Assembly (NCBI GenBank): GCA_002470515.1
Contig: DKML01000001.1
Span: forward strand, 1 to 64,000
Reading direction: 5' to 3'
Length of the DNA stretch: 64,000 nt
Origin: Proteobacteria bacterium UBA7415
GTDB lineage: Bacteria; Pseudomonadota; Gammaproteobacteria; Arenicellales; Arenicellaceae
Every line of letters begins with the position of its first letter. Positions within the stretch are counted from its first letter, which is position 1. Below are positions 56,314-64,000 of the stretch, one piece after another. The position numbers were made by a program, and so were the translations under genes. Below the pieces are notes generated by a model that was not told the DNA's origin, ran no database searches, and saw nothing but the letters and a program-made list of their open reading frames with translations.

Positions 56314-56757
56314 CTACTTAATAATTTTCAAGTGTGATGGCTTGTTCTTCGCAGGTGGCTTTGAACCGATCTTTGATCCCTTGTTACCCGGTTTAGCAGA
56401 ATCTTCTTTTTCTAATTTTTTGCTAGGATCAGGGTCTAATGTTGGCTGATCACCCTCCTCAAAGAAAATTCCTTGTGAATTTTCACGTGCAAAAATCGCA
56501 TTAATCGAATCTATCGGTAAGCTAATGTTTTGTTCTACGCCGCTAAAACGGGCAGAGAACTTAAGCCCGTCGTTATCCATGGCATGAAGCTTTACCGCAG
56601 AGGAGCCAATATTCAAAATGATCTGGCCCTCTACAACGTGTTCGCGCGGCACTAATACGTCAGGCGCATTAGCGTCGACCAATACTTGTGGGGTAAATCC
56701 GTTATCTTCCGCCCACTCGTAAATCGCGCGCAGCAGGTAGGGCTTAGTAGAAACCAT
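56314..56757 (-). CDS. sspB: ClpXP adaptor SspB
   Basis: A 147-residue adaptor that delivers ssrA-tagged proteins to ClpXP. It starts with KPYLLRAIYEWAEDNGFTP and has VLVPREHVVEGQIILNI and FSARFSGVEQNI. A flexible Lys/Asp/Pro-rich C-terminal tail ends in a basic ClpX-binding-type motif (SHLKIIK). It follows sspA, the conserved gammaproteobacterial order. Confidence 0.94.
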   Translation of the reverse strand: MVSTKPYLLRAIYEWAEDNGFTPQVLVDANAPDVLVPREHVVEGQIILNIGSSAVKLHAMDNDGLKFSARFSGVEQNISLPIDSINAIFARENSQGIFFEEGDQPTLDPDPSKKLEKEDSAKPGNKGSKIGSKPPAKNKPSHLKIIK

Positions 56758-56815
56758 AAGCTTAGTTAAACCCCACTGCCATATTTGTATTCAAGTTTAC
56801 GAACAATAGAGACTC

Positions 56816-57442
56816 TTAAAAGCCTCGTAGATCTCGCTCAGTATCACTTAAGCTGTCCTGAAAAGCTTGGCGTTCAAACAAACGCTCAGAGTACTCTTCA
56901 ACAACTTGAGCTTGCTTAGGCAGTACAACATTTAACGCTGGAAGACGCCATAACAAGGGTGCAAGCACTACATCGACCAATGTGTACTCGTCGCCCATTG
57001 CATAGGCTTGTTCTTCGAACAATGGTGAGATTGAGATAAAGCCGTCACGAATTATTTTGTGAGCTTCTTTATCGCCTCTGTTTTCTTGCAAAGACTTAAA
57101 TGAACCTAACCAATCACGGTTTAATCGCATAATCATTAAGCGTTGTTTAGCACGCGACACCGGATCAACCGGCATCAATGGTGGGTGCGGTAAGCGCTCG
57201 TCTAAATACTCATTAATGATGAACGCGTCGTACAAAATTAGGTCACGATCAACCAATGTCGGCGTTTCATAGTAAGGATTGAACTCGGCAAGCTCTTGGC
57301 ATGTGTCGACTGGGTCGGTGTACACAACTTCGCACTCGATGTCTTTCTCTTGAATGACTATTCGGCAAGAATGACTAAGAATACAGTCAGTCCCTGAGTA
57401 CAGGGTCATAATTGAACGCCGTGTAGATAAAGTATTAAGCAT
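56816..57442 (-). CDS. sspA: stringent starvation protein A
   Basis: A 208-residue GST-fold protein that binds RNA polymerase and affects late growth and stress genes. N-terminal domain: MTLYSGTDCILSHSCRIV, with EDIECEVV-like and ETPTLVDRDLILYDAFIINEYLDERLPHP; all-helical C-domain. It lacks a catalytic GST Ser/Cys, as is normal. It lies between petC and sspB. An in-frame ATG at residue 12 is an alternative start, but family members carry a similar short leader. Confidence 0.93.
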   Translation of the reverse strand: MLNTLSTRRSIMTLYSGTDCILSHSCRIVIQEKDIECEVVYTDPVDTCQELAEFNPYYETPTLVDRDLILYDAFIINEYLDERLPHPPLMPVDPVSRAKQRLMIMRLNRDWLGSFKSLQENRGDKEAHKIIRDGFISISPLFEEQAYAMGDEYTLVDVVLAPLLWRLPALNVVLPKQAQVVEEYSERLFERQAFQDSLSDTERDLRGF

Positions 57443-57753
57443 GATAAAAATTCACTCTTTTAAAAGTTAGTGAGGTGCCGATTGGTACAGTATTAACGCT
57501 TTGTTACAAGGCATGCTTTTGAAGAACGTCTTGTCTAAATACGTCTGTTAAAGTAGTCGGCAATAAAACAGAGGACTAATTGGCAGCTACCTTTTAAAAC
57601 CCAAGCCTGTTAAAACCTAAGCCTGTTAAAGGTTGCTGCGCGGAGTGTCTCCGTTCTGGAATTTTCTCGTCGGCCTTAAAGAGAGCCGATAAGAGAGCAA
57701 TACTCAACATCTGAATCTAAGGCTGTCATGGCCTTAGATTCAGCGAATCGCTT
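57443..57753. other. intergenic region between petC and sspA
   Basis: This 311-bp stretch contains the hairpin at 57711-57743, a doubled AAGCCTGTTAAA motif near 57600-57630, and the sspA promoter region, where I see no clear boxes. No gene is apparent. Confidence 0.5.
57711..57743 (-). terminator. 13-bp perfect hairpin after petC
   Basis: CTGAATCTAAGGC pairs with GCCTTAGATTCAG around a 7-nt loop, ten bases downstream of the petC stop. There is no T tail on the minus strand, so it may mark 3'-end protection instead of intrinsic termination. Confidence 0.5.
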
Positions 57754-58581
57754 TTAATGAACGTCGCGCCAGTACTCCTTATTGAGCATGTAGCACAACA
57801 ACATCAGAATAACCAAGAACGATAATGTATACACGCCCATAGATATACGCTGCAACTGAGCTGGTTCGCCTAAGTACGTTAAGAACGCTGTTAGGTCAGC
57901 CATTGCTTTGTCGAACTCCGCAGGTGACATTTTACCTGGATGCTGTAGTTCAAAAATGGTGTCGCCGACTACAGTGATTACTGCATCGCCTTCGCCGTGG
58001 CCTGCCGCTGCATCAGCGTGCTCGCCACCGTGTGCATCACCACCGTGGTCAGCGTCTTTCTTGCCAACTAAACGTTGTACGCCTTGTAGTTCATACATTG
58101 CGTGTGGCATTGCTACATTTTCGAACAACGAGTTGTTCCAACCGCTCGGAGAACCTTCGTCTAAATAGAATGCTCTCAAGTATGTGTAGATCCACTCTGG
58201 TTTACGTACGCGAGCTACCAACGATAAATCTGGAGGAGCAACACCAAACCAGCGCTTTGCGTCTTCAGCTGGCATAGTAGTTGTCATCCGATCACCGGTT
58301 TTCTCGGTAGTGAACATCAAATTTTCCTTAAGCAGTGCCAAAGGAATATCCAGATCTTCTGCAACTCGATTGAAGCGAGAGTATTCAGCGCTGTGACAAG
58401 ACAAGCAGTAGTTTACAAACAACTTGGCGCCATTTTGCAAAGCCGCTTTGTCGCTCATATTCAAAGATAAGTCATCTGTCACGCCACCGTGACCACCAGC
58501 CGCATACGCCGGACTCAAAGTGGTTAAACCTAGCGCGACTACCGCAGCGAAAGAAACAAATGCTTTAATCATTTTCTTCAT
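57754..58581 (-). CDS. petC: cytochrome c1 of the bc1 complex
   Basis: A cytochrome c1 subunit with a signal peptide (cleaved near AYAA-GG), haem site CLSCHS, the proposed Met ligand region near VAMPHAMY, and a C-terminal membrane anchor (TLSFLVILMLLCYML). The ATG at 58581 is preceded by GGGAGA; an ATG at 58623 is an alternative inside petB. An extra His/Asp/Gly-rich segment at about residues 174-199 (HGGDAHGGEHADAAAGHGEG) interrupts the usual domain. It is the third gene of petABC. Confidence 0.94.
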   Translation of the reverse strand: MKKMIKAFVSFAAVVALGLTTLSPAYAAGGHGGVTDDLSLNMSDKAALQNGAKLFVNYCLSCHSAEYSRFNRVAEDLDIPLALLKENLMFTTEKTGDRMTTTMPAEDAKRWFGVAPPDLSLVARVRKPEWIYTYLRAFYLDEGSPSGWNNSLFENVAMPHAMYELQGVQRLVGKKDADHGGDAHGGEHADAAAGHGEGDAVITVVGDTIFELQHPGKMSPAEFDKAMADLTAFLTYLGEPAQLQRISMGVYTLSFLVILMLLCYMLNKEYWRDVH

Positions 58582-58600
58582 CTTATTTTCTCCCTGACGA

Positions 58601-59995
58601 TTAATGCGGCGTGAACGTGACACGTTCAGGCACTGGTTTAGTTTTTCCGATGCTCGTGAACCAAGGCATCAGCGCAAAGAAAGCAAAGTAAATAACCGTA
58701 CAAATCTGCGCCACCATGGTTCGTGCTGGAGTCGGCGAGTTCATGCCTAAGTAGCCCAACACAAAGAAGGCGATCAGGAATAGAGCCAACGCAATCTTAA
58801 ATGGCATACTTCTATAACGAATTGATTTAACCGGCGAGCGATCTAACCAAGGCAAAAGGAAGAACATCACAATAGCAGCGGCCATCAAGATAACCCCCCA
58901 CGCTTTACCAGAACCGTATGACAAGAATCCAATAATTACTACTGCGCCAATCAAAACTATCGCTTTAGTTTTAAGCTGATATTTACCGAGAACCAGCATG
59001 CCAACAGCCGCTGCGCCCGTGATGAGCTGCAAATAGAATAAGAAATCAGAAGTGCTCGCTCTTAAGATTGAGTAGTACGGAGTAAAGTACCAAAGAGGCA
59101 CAATGTCAGTCGGCGTCTGTAGGGAGTTAGCCGGTGCAAAGTTGTCCTTCTCGAGCAGTATCCCGCCTAAATCTGGAGCAAAGAATACAAGCCCTAAGTA
59201 CACGATCAAGAACCCACATACACCTACCAAATCATGCACGGTGTAATAAGGGTGGAAAGGAATGCCGTCTAATGGCTTTCCGTCTTCATCAACGTGATCA
59301 TAAATATCGATTCCATCTGGATTATTTGAGCCTACGTGATGCAAGGCCACCAAGTGTAAGAACACTAGGGCAACAAGAATTAGCGGCAAAAGAATTACAT
59401 GAAAAGCAAAGAAGCGGTTCAGTGTAGCGTCAGAGATAACAAAATCTCCACGAATCCACTCAGTCAACATAGGTCCGAAATACGGAATTACGTCGAACAG
59501 CGAGATAATTACCTGAGCACCCCAGTAAGACATATTGCCCCAAGGCAATAGATATCCCATGAACGCTTCGGCCATCAACGCAACAAAAATCACGCAACCA
59601 ATAAGCCATACCAGCTCACGTGGCTCTCTGTGCGAACCGTAGATTACGCCACGGAACATGTGCAGATACACCACAATGAAAAACATGCTCGCACCAGTTG
59701 AGTGAAGGTATCGCACCAACCAACCATAGGGAACATCACGCATTATGTATTCGACCGATGCAAACGCTAATTGCGCGTCGGGCTTGTAATGCATTGTAAG
59801 AAAGATTCCGGTTACAAGCTGCACAACTAGCATCAACATTGCTAGTGAGCCAAAAAAGTACCAAAAGTTGAAGTTTTTAGGCGCCATATACTCGGCTAAG
59901 TGCTCATTCCACACTTTAGTCACCGGTAAACGCGCGTCTATCCACTCCATGAACGCATTCGCGCTCTTGTGATTGTTATGACGATGAATAGCCAT
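58601..59995 (-). CDS. petB: cytochrome b of the bc1 complex
   Basis: This 464-residue membrane subunit holds haems bL and bH and both quinone sites. It has eight or more helices, paired His ligands in helices 2 and 4 (HSTGASMFF and HVILLPLILVALVFLHLVALH blocks), the PEWY-equivalent VPLWYFTPYY, and an N-terminal charged cytoplasmic part. It overlaps petA by one base. Confidence 0.96.
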   Translation of the reverse strand: MAIHRHNNHKSANAFMEWIDARLPVTKVWNEHLAEYMAPKNFNFWYFFGSLAMLMLVVQLVTGIFLTMHYKPDAQLAFASVEYIMRDVPYGWLVRYLHSTGASMFFIVVYLHMFRGVIYGSHREPRELVWLIGCVIFVALMAEAFMGYLLPWGNMSYWGAQVIISLFDVIPYFGPMLTEWIRGDFVISDATLNRFFAFHVILLPLILVALVFLHLVALHHVGSNNPDGIDIYDHVDEDGKPLDGIPFHPYYTVHDLVGVCGFLIVYLGLVFFAPDLGGILLEKDNFAPANSLQTPTDIVPLWYFTPYYSILRASTSDFLFYLQLITGAAAVGMLVLGKYQLKTKAIVLIGAVVIIGFLSYGSGKAWGVILMAAAIVMFFLLPWLDRSPVKSIRYRSMPFKIALALFLIAFFVLGYLGMNSPTPARTMVAQICTVIYFAFFALMPWFTSIGKTKPVPERVTFTPH

Positions 59996-60615
59996 TATGC
60001 AGTCCTCCCGTCGTCTTCACCGATGGTGATTACGTCGTCCACGTATTTGTAAGGTGGTACAGCCATGTTGGTTGTTGCAGGTACGTTTTTATAAACTCGG
60101 CCAGCAAGGTCAAACTTTGAACCATGGCATGGGCAGAAAAATCCGCCTTTAGAATCAGCGCCCATTTCTGGATCTGGGCCAAGTGCCAGTTTTTCGACTG
60201 GAGAGCAGCCTAGATGCGTACAAACCCCTTCCATCACCAAAACCTCAGGCCGGGCTGAGTCAGCTCGCTGATTGTTTTGAGCGTAGGTTGGTTGTGCGCT
60301 CTCTAATGAATTTGGGTCGGCCAAGTTATCTTTAATCTCGTCTAGGCCCTGCATCATTTCAGGACTACGACGTAAGATAACGACGGGTTTACCACGCCAC
60401 TCAACCTTTACTAACCGGCCTTCTTCGAGCTTGGAATAGTCGAAGAACACGGGTGCGCCCGCATTTTTTGCACGCTCGCTAGGCTGCATGCTTAAAACGA
60501 ATGGGGTTACCGCAATACCGACGCCGACGGCGCCGAAGCCCGCAGTTACACCAGTTAGAAAGCGACGCCTTTTTAAATCTTCGACCGAAGTGTCGTGATC
60601 ATGGTTGTCAGCCAT
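59995..60615 (-). CDS. petA: Rieske iron-sulfur subunit of the bc1 complex
   Basis: A 206-residue protein with a Tat-type N-terminus (RRRFLTG), a membrane anchor (about 22-45), and a Rieske domain with the 2Fe-2S ligands in CTHLGCSP and CPCHGSKFD. It passes electrons from quinol to cytochrome c1. It is first in the operon petA-petB-petC. Confidence 0.96.
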   Translation of the reverse strand: MADNHDHDTSVEDLKRRRFLTGVTAGFGAVGVGIAVTPFVLSMQPSERAKNAGAPVFFDYSKLEEGRLVKVEWRGKPVVILRRSPEMMQGLDEIKDNLADPNSLESAQPTYAQNNQRADSARPEVLVMEGVCTHLGCSPVEKLALGPDPEMGADSKGGFFCPCHGSKFDLAGRVYKNVPATTNMAVPPYKYVDDVITIGEDDGRTA

Positions 60616-60875
60616 AGTTGCTCCTCAATTTGAAACAGCTTTTGTATTTAATAAAACACTCAAGACAAGTCTGGACCAACATCAAAGTTGGCAATAGACC
60701 CGTACAGGAGACCTTGTAATCGTAATCCTAAGGTGGTCAGCTGGTTACGAACAATGAACGTACATCAATAGACTCACCAAAGCGCGGTGATTGTACCAGA
60801 TGTGTCAAGTGTTTGCTCTGAGATCAGGGCTTTTGTGCTGATTTTTCAACAGACTAGCCGCGTTTTATTATGTTT

Positions 60876-62924
60876 TTATTTAAGCATGTCGCGCATTGCT
60901 GCAAGATGGGCCGCGCCGATTGCATCGGATTTAGCGGGATCATCCGGTTCACGATCTTGCCAAACAATGTGCTCTTCATCCAGCTCATCCAAAAATCGAC
61001 TCGGCTCGCAATCAATGGTATCGCCGAATCGTGTGCGTTTTTTGGCATAGCTAAGCACAAGGTCACGCTGCGCGCGAGTAATGCCAACGTAAAAAAGGCG
61101 GCGCTCTTCTTCGACCATATCGTCTTCGATACTGCTGCGATGAGGCAAAATTTCTTCTTCCATACCCACAATCGTGACGTGCGGAAACTCCAAGCCCTTA
61201 GCGGCATGCAGTGTCATTAGTGACACCACGTTTGAATCTTCGTCTGAGTCGTTTTTATCGAGTATGCCCATCAACCCAATAACGTGCACCACTTCGGCCA
61301 AACCTCTGGTGTCATCTTTTTCGGCGATGGAACCCACCCAACGAACCAATTCTTCGACATTACGCCACCGCATTTCAGCTTGTTCGGGACTCGCGCTTTG
61401 CTTAACTAGCCAATTTTTGTAATCGATTGTATCCAATAATTTGTCTACGCCATCGGGAACCGAATGCGTATCACAGTATTCCATTAACTCGTCGATCATA
61501 TCGGCAAAGGTACGCAACGCCACTTGCCCGCGAGGCGCTAAATGCTCATGAATCGCGGGGCTGGATATAGACGCATAAAGATTGCCTTGCTCAGCGCGCG
61601 CAATAGTCGACAACGCCTCAAGAGTGCTTGCTCCGATTCCTCGACGCGGTGTATTGATAGCTCGTATAAACGCATTATCATCGGCCGGGTTAGCAATCAG
61701 CCGTAAGTACGCCATCAAATCCTTAATTTCTGAGCGCTCAAAAAACGATAAACCACCGCTAAGATAATAGGGAATGCGCATTTCGCGCAATTTTTTCTCA
61801 AGCATCCGCGACTGATGATTGCCGCGATACAAAATTGCGTAATCAGAATAGGGGTTTTGGTGCTCAAAACGATGCTGCATAAGCGTCGACACCACTTTTT
61901 CTGCTTCACGTTCGTCGTCGGCCCCTACAATAATAGTGGCGGGGTCGCCATAACCTAACTCACTCCACAGCGATTTTTCAAACGGACGAGGGTTATTCTG
62001 AATCACCTGATTAGCCAAGCTCAGAATACGCCCCATAGATCTATAGTTTTGCTCTAGCTTAACCAACAATAAATCAGGGAAGTCGCGGCCTAAGTGCTCT
62101 AGGTTTTCTGGCTGCGCACCTCGCCATGCGTAAATCGACTGGTCGTCGTCCCCAACAGCGGTTAGTCCAGCCCCACCTGATCCGCCAATAAGCGTTTTAA
62201 CAATGTTGTACTGAGCTGCGTTGGTGTCTTGATATTCGTCGACTAGCAAAAATTGAACGCGCTTTTGCCACTTAAGTCGAATATTGTCGAACTTACGCAG
62301 AATGATATTAGGCAGGTAAATAAGGTCGTCCAAGTCAACGGCATTGCACGCCACCAAGTACCGCTCGTACTCAGCGTACACTCTGGCAGCGGCCACTTCC
62401 GTGGGCGACGTCATTGCTAACGCGTGCGCTTGGTCAGGCGTTATAAGATCGTTTTTCCACGCCGAGATTTGGTTTCGCACACGATCAACCAAACCATCGT
62501 CGTCTAAGTCGGCTTTGAGCAATTCTTTAACAACATGTACAGAGTCTTGTGGGTCAAAAATAGAAAAGTTTGCCGAACGCCCAGACGCGGCCACTTCTTC
62601 TTTAAGCAAGGTCATGCCAAGGCGGTGAAAGGTACAAACGGTAAGTCCTTTGCACGCCGAAGGGTCGAGCAATTCACCTACACGCTGCTTCATTTCGCGC
62701 GCGGCCTTATTGGTAAAGGTAACGGCGTAAATAGTACGGGGGTCTACTTTATGATGACTAAGTAACCATGCGATCTTAAAGGTAATAACCCGCGTCTTAC
62801 CACTGCCCGCGCCAGCCAGCACCAACATCGGCCGGTCAATTTGCTTAACCGCCTCATATTGTTGAGGGTTTAATTGACCAAAAATATTCAGTCCAGAAGG
62901 GTGATGAGAAGTAGCTTGAGTCAC
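60876..62924 (-). CDS. rep: ATP-dependent DNA helicase Rep
   Basis: A 682-residue superfamily 1 helicase. It begins with LNPQQYEAVKQIDRPMLVLAGAGSGKTRV (Q motif and Walker A AGSGKT), and motif II is LLVDEYQDTN. QSIYAWRGA, YLSGGLSFFERSEIKDLMAYLRL and MTLHAAKGLEFPHVTIVGMEE give the remaining helicase blocks. Close match to Rep in length and motifs; it helps replication forks pass obstacles. It is monocistronic. Confidence 0.93.
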   Translation of the reverse strand: MTQATSHHPSGLNIFGQLNPQQYEAVKQIDRPMLVLAGAGSGKTRVITFKIAWLLSHHKVDPRTIYAVTFTNKAAREMKQRVGELLDPSACKGLTVCTFHRLGMTLLKEEVAASGRSANFSIFDPQDSVHVVKELLKADLDDDGLVDRVRNQISAWKNDLITPDQAHALAMTSPTEVAAARVYAEYERYLVACNAVDLDDLIYLPNIILRKFDNIRLKWQKRVQFLLVDEYQDTNAAQYNIVKTLIGGSGGAGLTAVGDDDQSIYAWRGAQPENLEHLGRDFPDLLLVKLEQNYRSMGRILSLANQVIQNNPRPFEKSLWSELGYGDPATIIVGADDEREAEKVVSTLMQHRFEHQNPYSDYAILYRGNHQSRMLEKKLREMRIPYYLSGGLSFFERSEIKDLMAYLRLIANPADDNAFIRAINTPRRGIGASTLEALSTIARAEQGNLYASISSPAIHEHLAPRGQVALRTFADMIDELMEYCDTHSVPDGVDKLLDTIDYKNWLVKQSASPEQAEMRWRNVEELVRWVGSIAEKDDTRGLAEVVHVIGLMGILDKNDSDEDSNVVSLMTLHAAKGLEFPHVTIVGMEEEILPHRSSIEDDMVEEERRLFYVGITRAQRDLVLSYAKKRTRFGDTIDCEPSRFLDELDEEHIVWQDREPDDPAKSDAIGAAHLAAMRDMLK

Positions 62925-63107
62925 GCAGGGTACGGGGTGTTTGGTTAAATCAAACCAAGCATCAGCACTTCTTATAGAGTTCTATACAGTCCTTTAGCGT
63001 TCTGTAGAGTCTTTATTGAGAGCGTCCAGCCAAATAACGTTTGACGGTGTCGAACGCATTAGCGGTGGCAAAAGTGAGTAAATGTGGTTCTAAAAAAGAG
63101 CTTTAGT

Positions 63108-63992
63108 CTAACCGATTCCGTGCAGCATTCGAGCCGCTTTTACAGTGTTTTTCATCAGCATTGCCACGGTCATCGGACCAACGCCGCCCGGCACTGGAGT
63201 AATGGCGCCTGCGACGGCCTTAACATCGTCGAAATTAACATCGCCAACCAACTTGTAACCACGTTTATCCGACGCATCGTCTACGCGGTTAATCCCCACA
63301 TCAATAACAGTAGCTCCTGGTTTAACCATATCGGCAGTCACAAATTCAGGCACGCCAATGGCTGCAATAAGAATATCCGCCTGACGAGTAAATTCGGTCA
63401 AATCCTTTGTACCGCTATGGCAACAAGTAACGGTGCAATTGGCTTTGTTGCCCTTTTGCACCAAAATATTCATCATTGGCTTACCAACGATATTACTGCG
63501 CCCAATGACTACAGCGTGTTTCCCAGACATTTCGATACCACTTCGCACGATCAGTTCTGGAATGCCCGTAGGCGTGCACGGCGTTAGGCAATCGATACCA
63601 ATACTCAGCTTACCCACGTTAACGGGATGAAAACCATCCACGTCCTTACTCGGGTCAAGAGCTTCGATAATACGATCTTCATCCATGTGCTTAGGCAACG
63701 GTAGTTGCACGAGAATTCCGTGCACCGACGCATCATTGTTTAAGCCTTCAATTTGAGCTAACAACGCCTCTTCTGATGCGTCTGCGTCCATCTCTATTTT
63801 TATCGACTTAACGCCTACTTCTTCGCACGCTTTAACTTTGCTGCCTACATACGCTTTAGACGCCGGGTTATCACCAACAAGCACCACAGCCAAGCATGGC
63901 GTTATGCCTTGTTCGAGTAACGTCGTGGCTTCGCCTTTGGCTTCCTGTCTAATCTCTGCGGCAACCGCTTTGCCATCAATAATAATTGTCAT
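63108..63992 (-). CDS. folD: FolD, methylene-THF dehydrogenase/cyclohydrolase
   Basis: A 294-residue bifunctional enzyme interconverting methylene-, methenyl- and formyl-tetrahydrofolate with NADP. Key blocks: SKAYVGSKVKACEEVG (catalytic Lys), GILVQLPLPKHMD, PCTPTGI, GRSNIVGKPM and PVPGGVGPMTVAMLM. The gene is complete in the window. Confidence 0.96.
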   Translation of the reverse strand: MTIIIDGKAVAAEIRQEAKGEATTLLEQGITPCLAVVLVGDNPASKAYVGSKVKACEEVGVKSIKIEMDADASEEALLAQIEGLNNDASVHGILVQLPLPKHMDEDRIIEALDPSKDVDGFHPVNVGKLSIGIDCLTPCTPTGIPELIVRSGIEMSGKHAVVIGRSNIVGKPMMNILVQKGNKANCTVTCCHSGTKDLTEFTRQADILIAAIGVPEFVTADMVKPGATVIDVGINRVDDASDKRGYKLVGDVNFDDVKAVAGAITPVPGGVGPMTVAMLMKNTVKAARMLHGIG

Positions 63993-64000
63993 CGCGTTCT

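Overview
The window looks like chromosome of a free-living, probably marine, gammaproteobacterium. The clearest support is housekeeping synteny: petABC followed by sspA and sspB, hslV-hslU, and glyQ-glyS-gmhB-plsC. No rRNA, tRNA, CRISPR array or complete insertion sequence was seen. I cannot name the genus.

Layout. 1-10 kb: a DegV-family lipid-binding protein, a DEAD-box RNA helicase (deaD), a membrane-anchored fumarylacetoacetate-hydrolase-like protein, and a mobile-mystery-protein A/B (HTH plus Fic) pair. The same stretch holds four members of a small N-terminally anchored membrane protein family; one has two in-frame stops and one is cut by the window edge. 10-18 kb: a copper-handling island on the minus strand. 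It carries a Cu+ P-type ATPase, a cupredoxin, a CueR-like MerR regulator, a secreted Cys/Met protein, the multicopper oxidase CopA, CopB, a His/Met-rich periplasmic protein and a c-type cytochrome. Two MerR-type promoters with 19-bp spacers control the ATPase and the CopA operon. 18-29 kb: a mixed region with a methyltransferase, two PepSY membrane proteins, a flavoprotein, a beta-helix surface protein, hydrolases, a DsrE-like protein, a broken S10 peptidase and a cold-shock gene with a long leader.

29-40 kb: an approximately 10-kb type IVb (R64 thin-pilus/TCP-like) pilus operon, read on the minus strand. Its order is TcpQ-like protein, secretin lipoprotein, PilO-like, PilP-like, ATPase, inner-membrane platform, major pilin, an unknown protein, a PilV-like minor pilin and a lytic transglycosylase. 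It is bracketed by two toxin-antitoxin modules (HigBA at 29 kb, RelE/HTH at 40 kb). No prepilin peptidase or shufflon is present. 40-48 kb: several alpha/beta hydrolases, a nucleoside transporter, and two damaged sulfotransferase-like paralogues. 48-64 kb: ordinary core genes, namely glyQS, gmhB, plsC, mscS-type channel, hslUV, sspBA, the cytochrome bc1 operon, rep helicase and folD.

The most striking overall feature is the number of interrupted genes among the accessory loci. One has a TAA in a signal peptide, one has two TAA codons in a membrane protein, one has a TAA upstream of the catalytic Asp/His of a peptidase, one has a TAG near the end of a sulfotransferase, and two are frameshifted. 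All core genes look intact.
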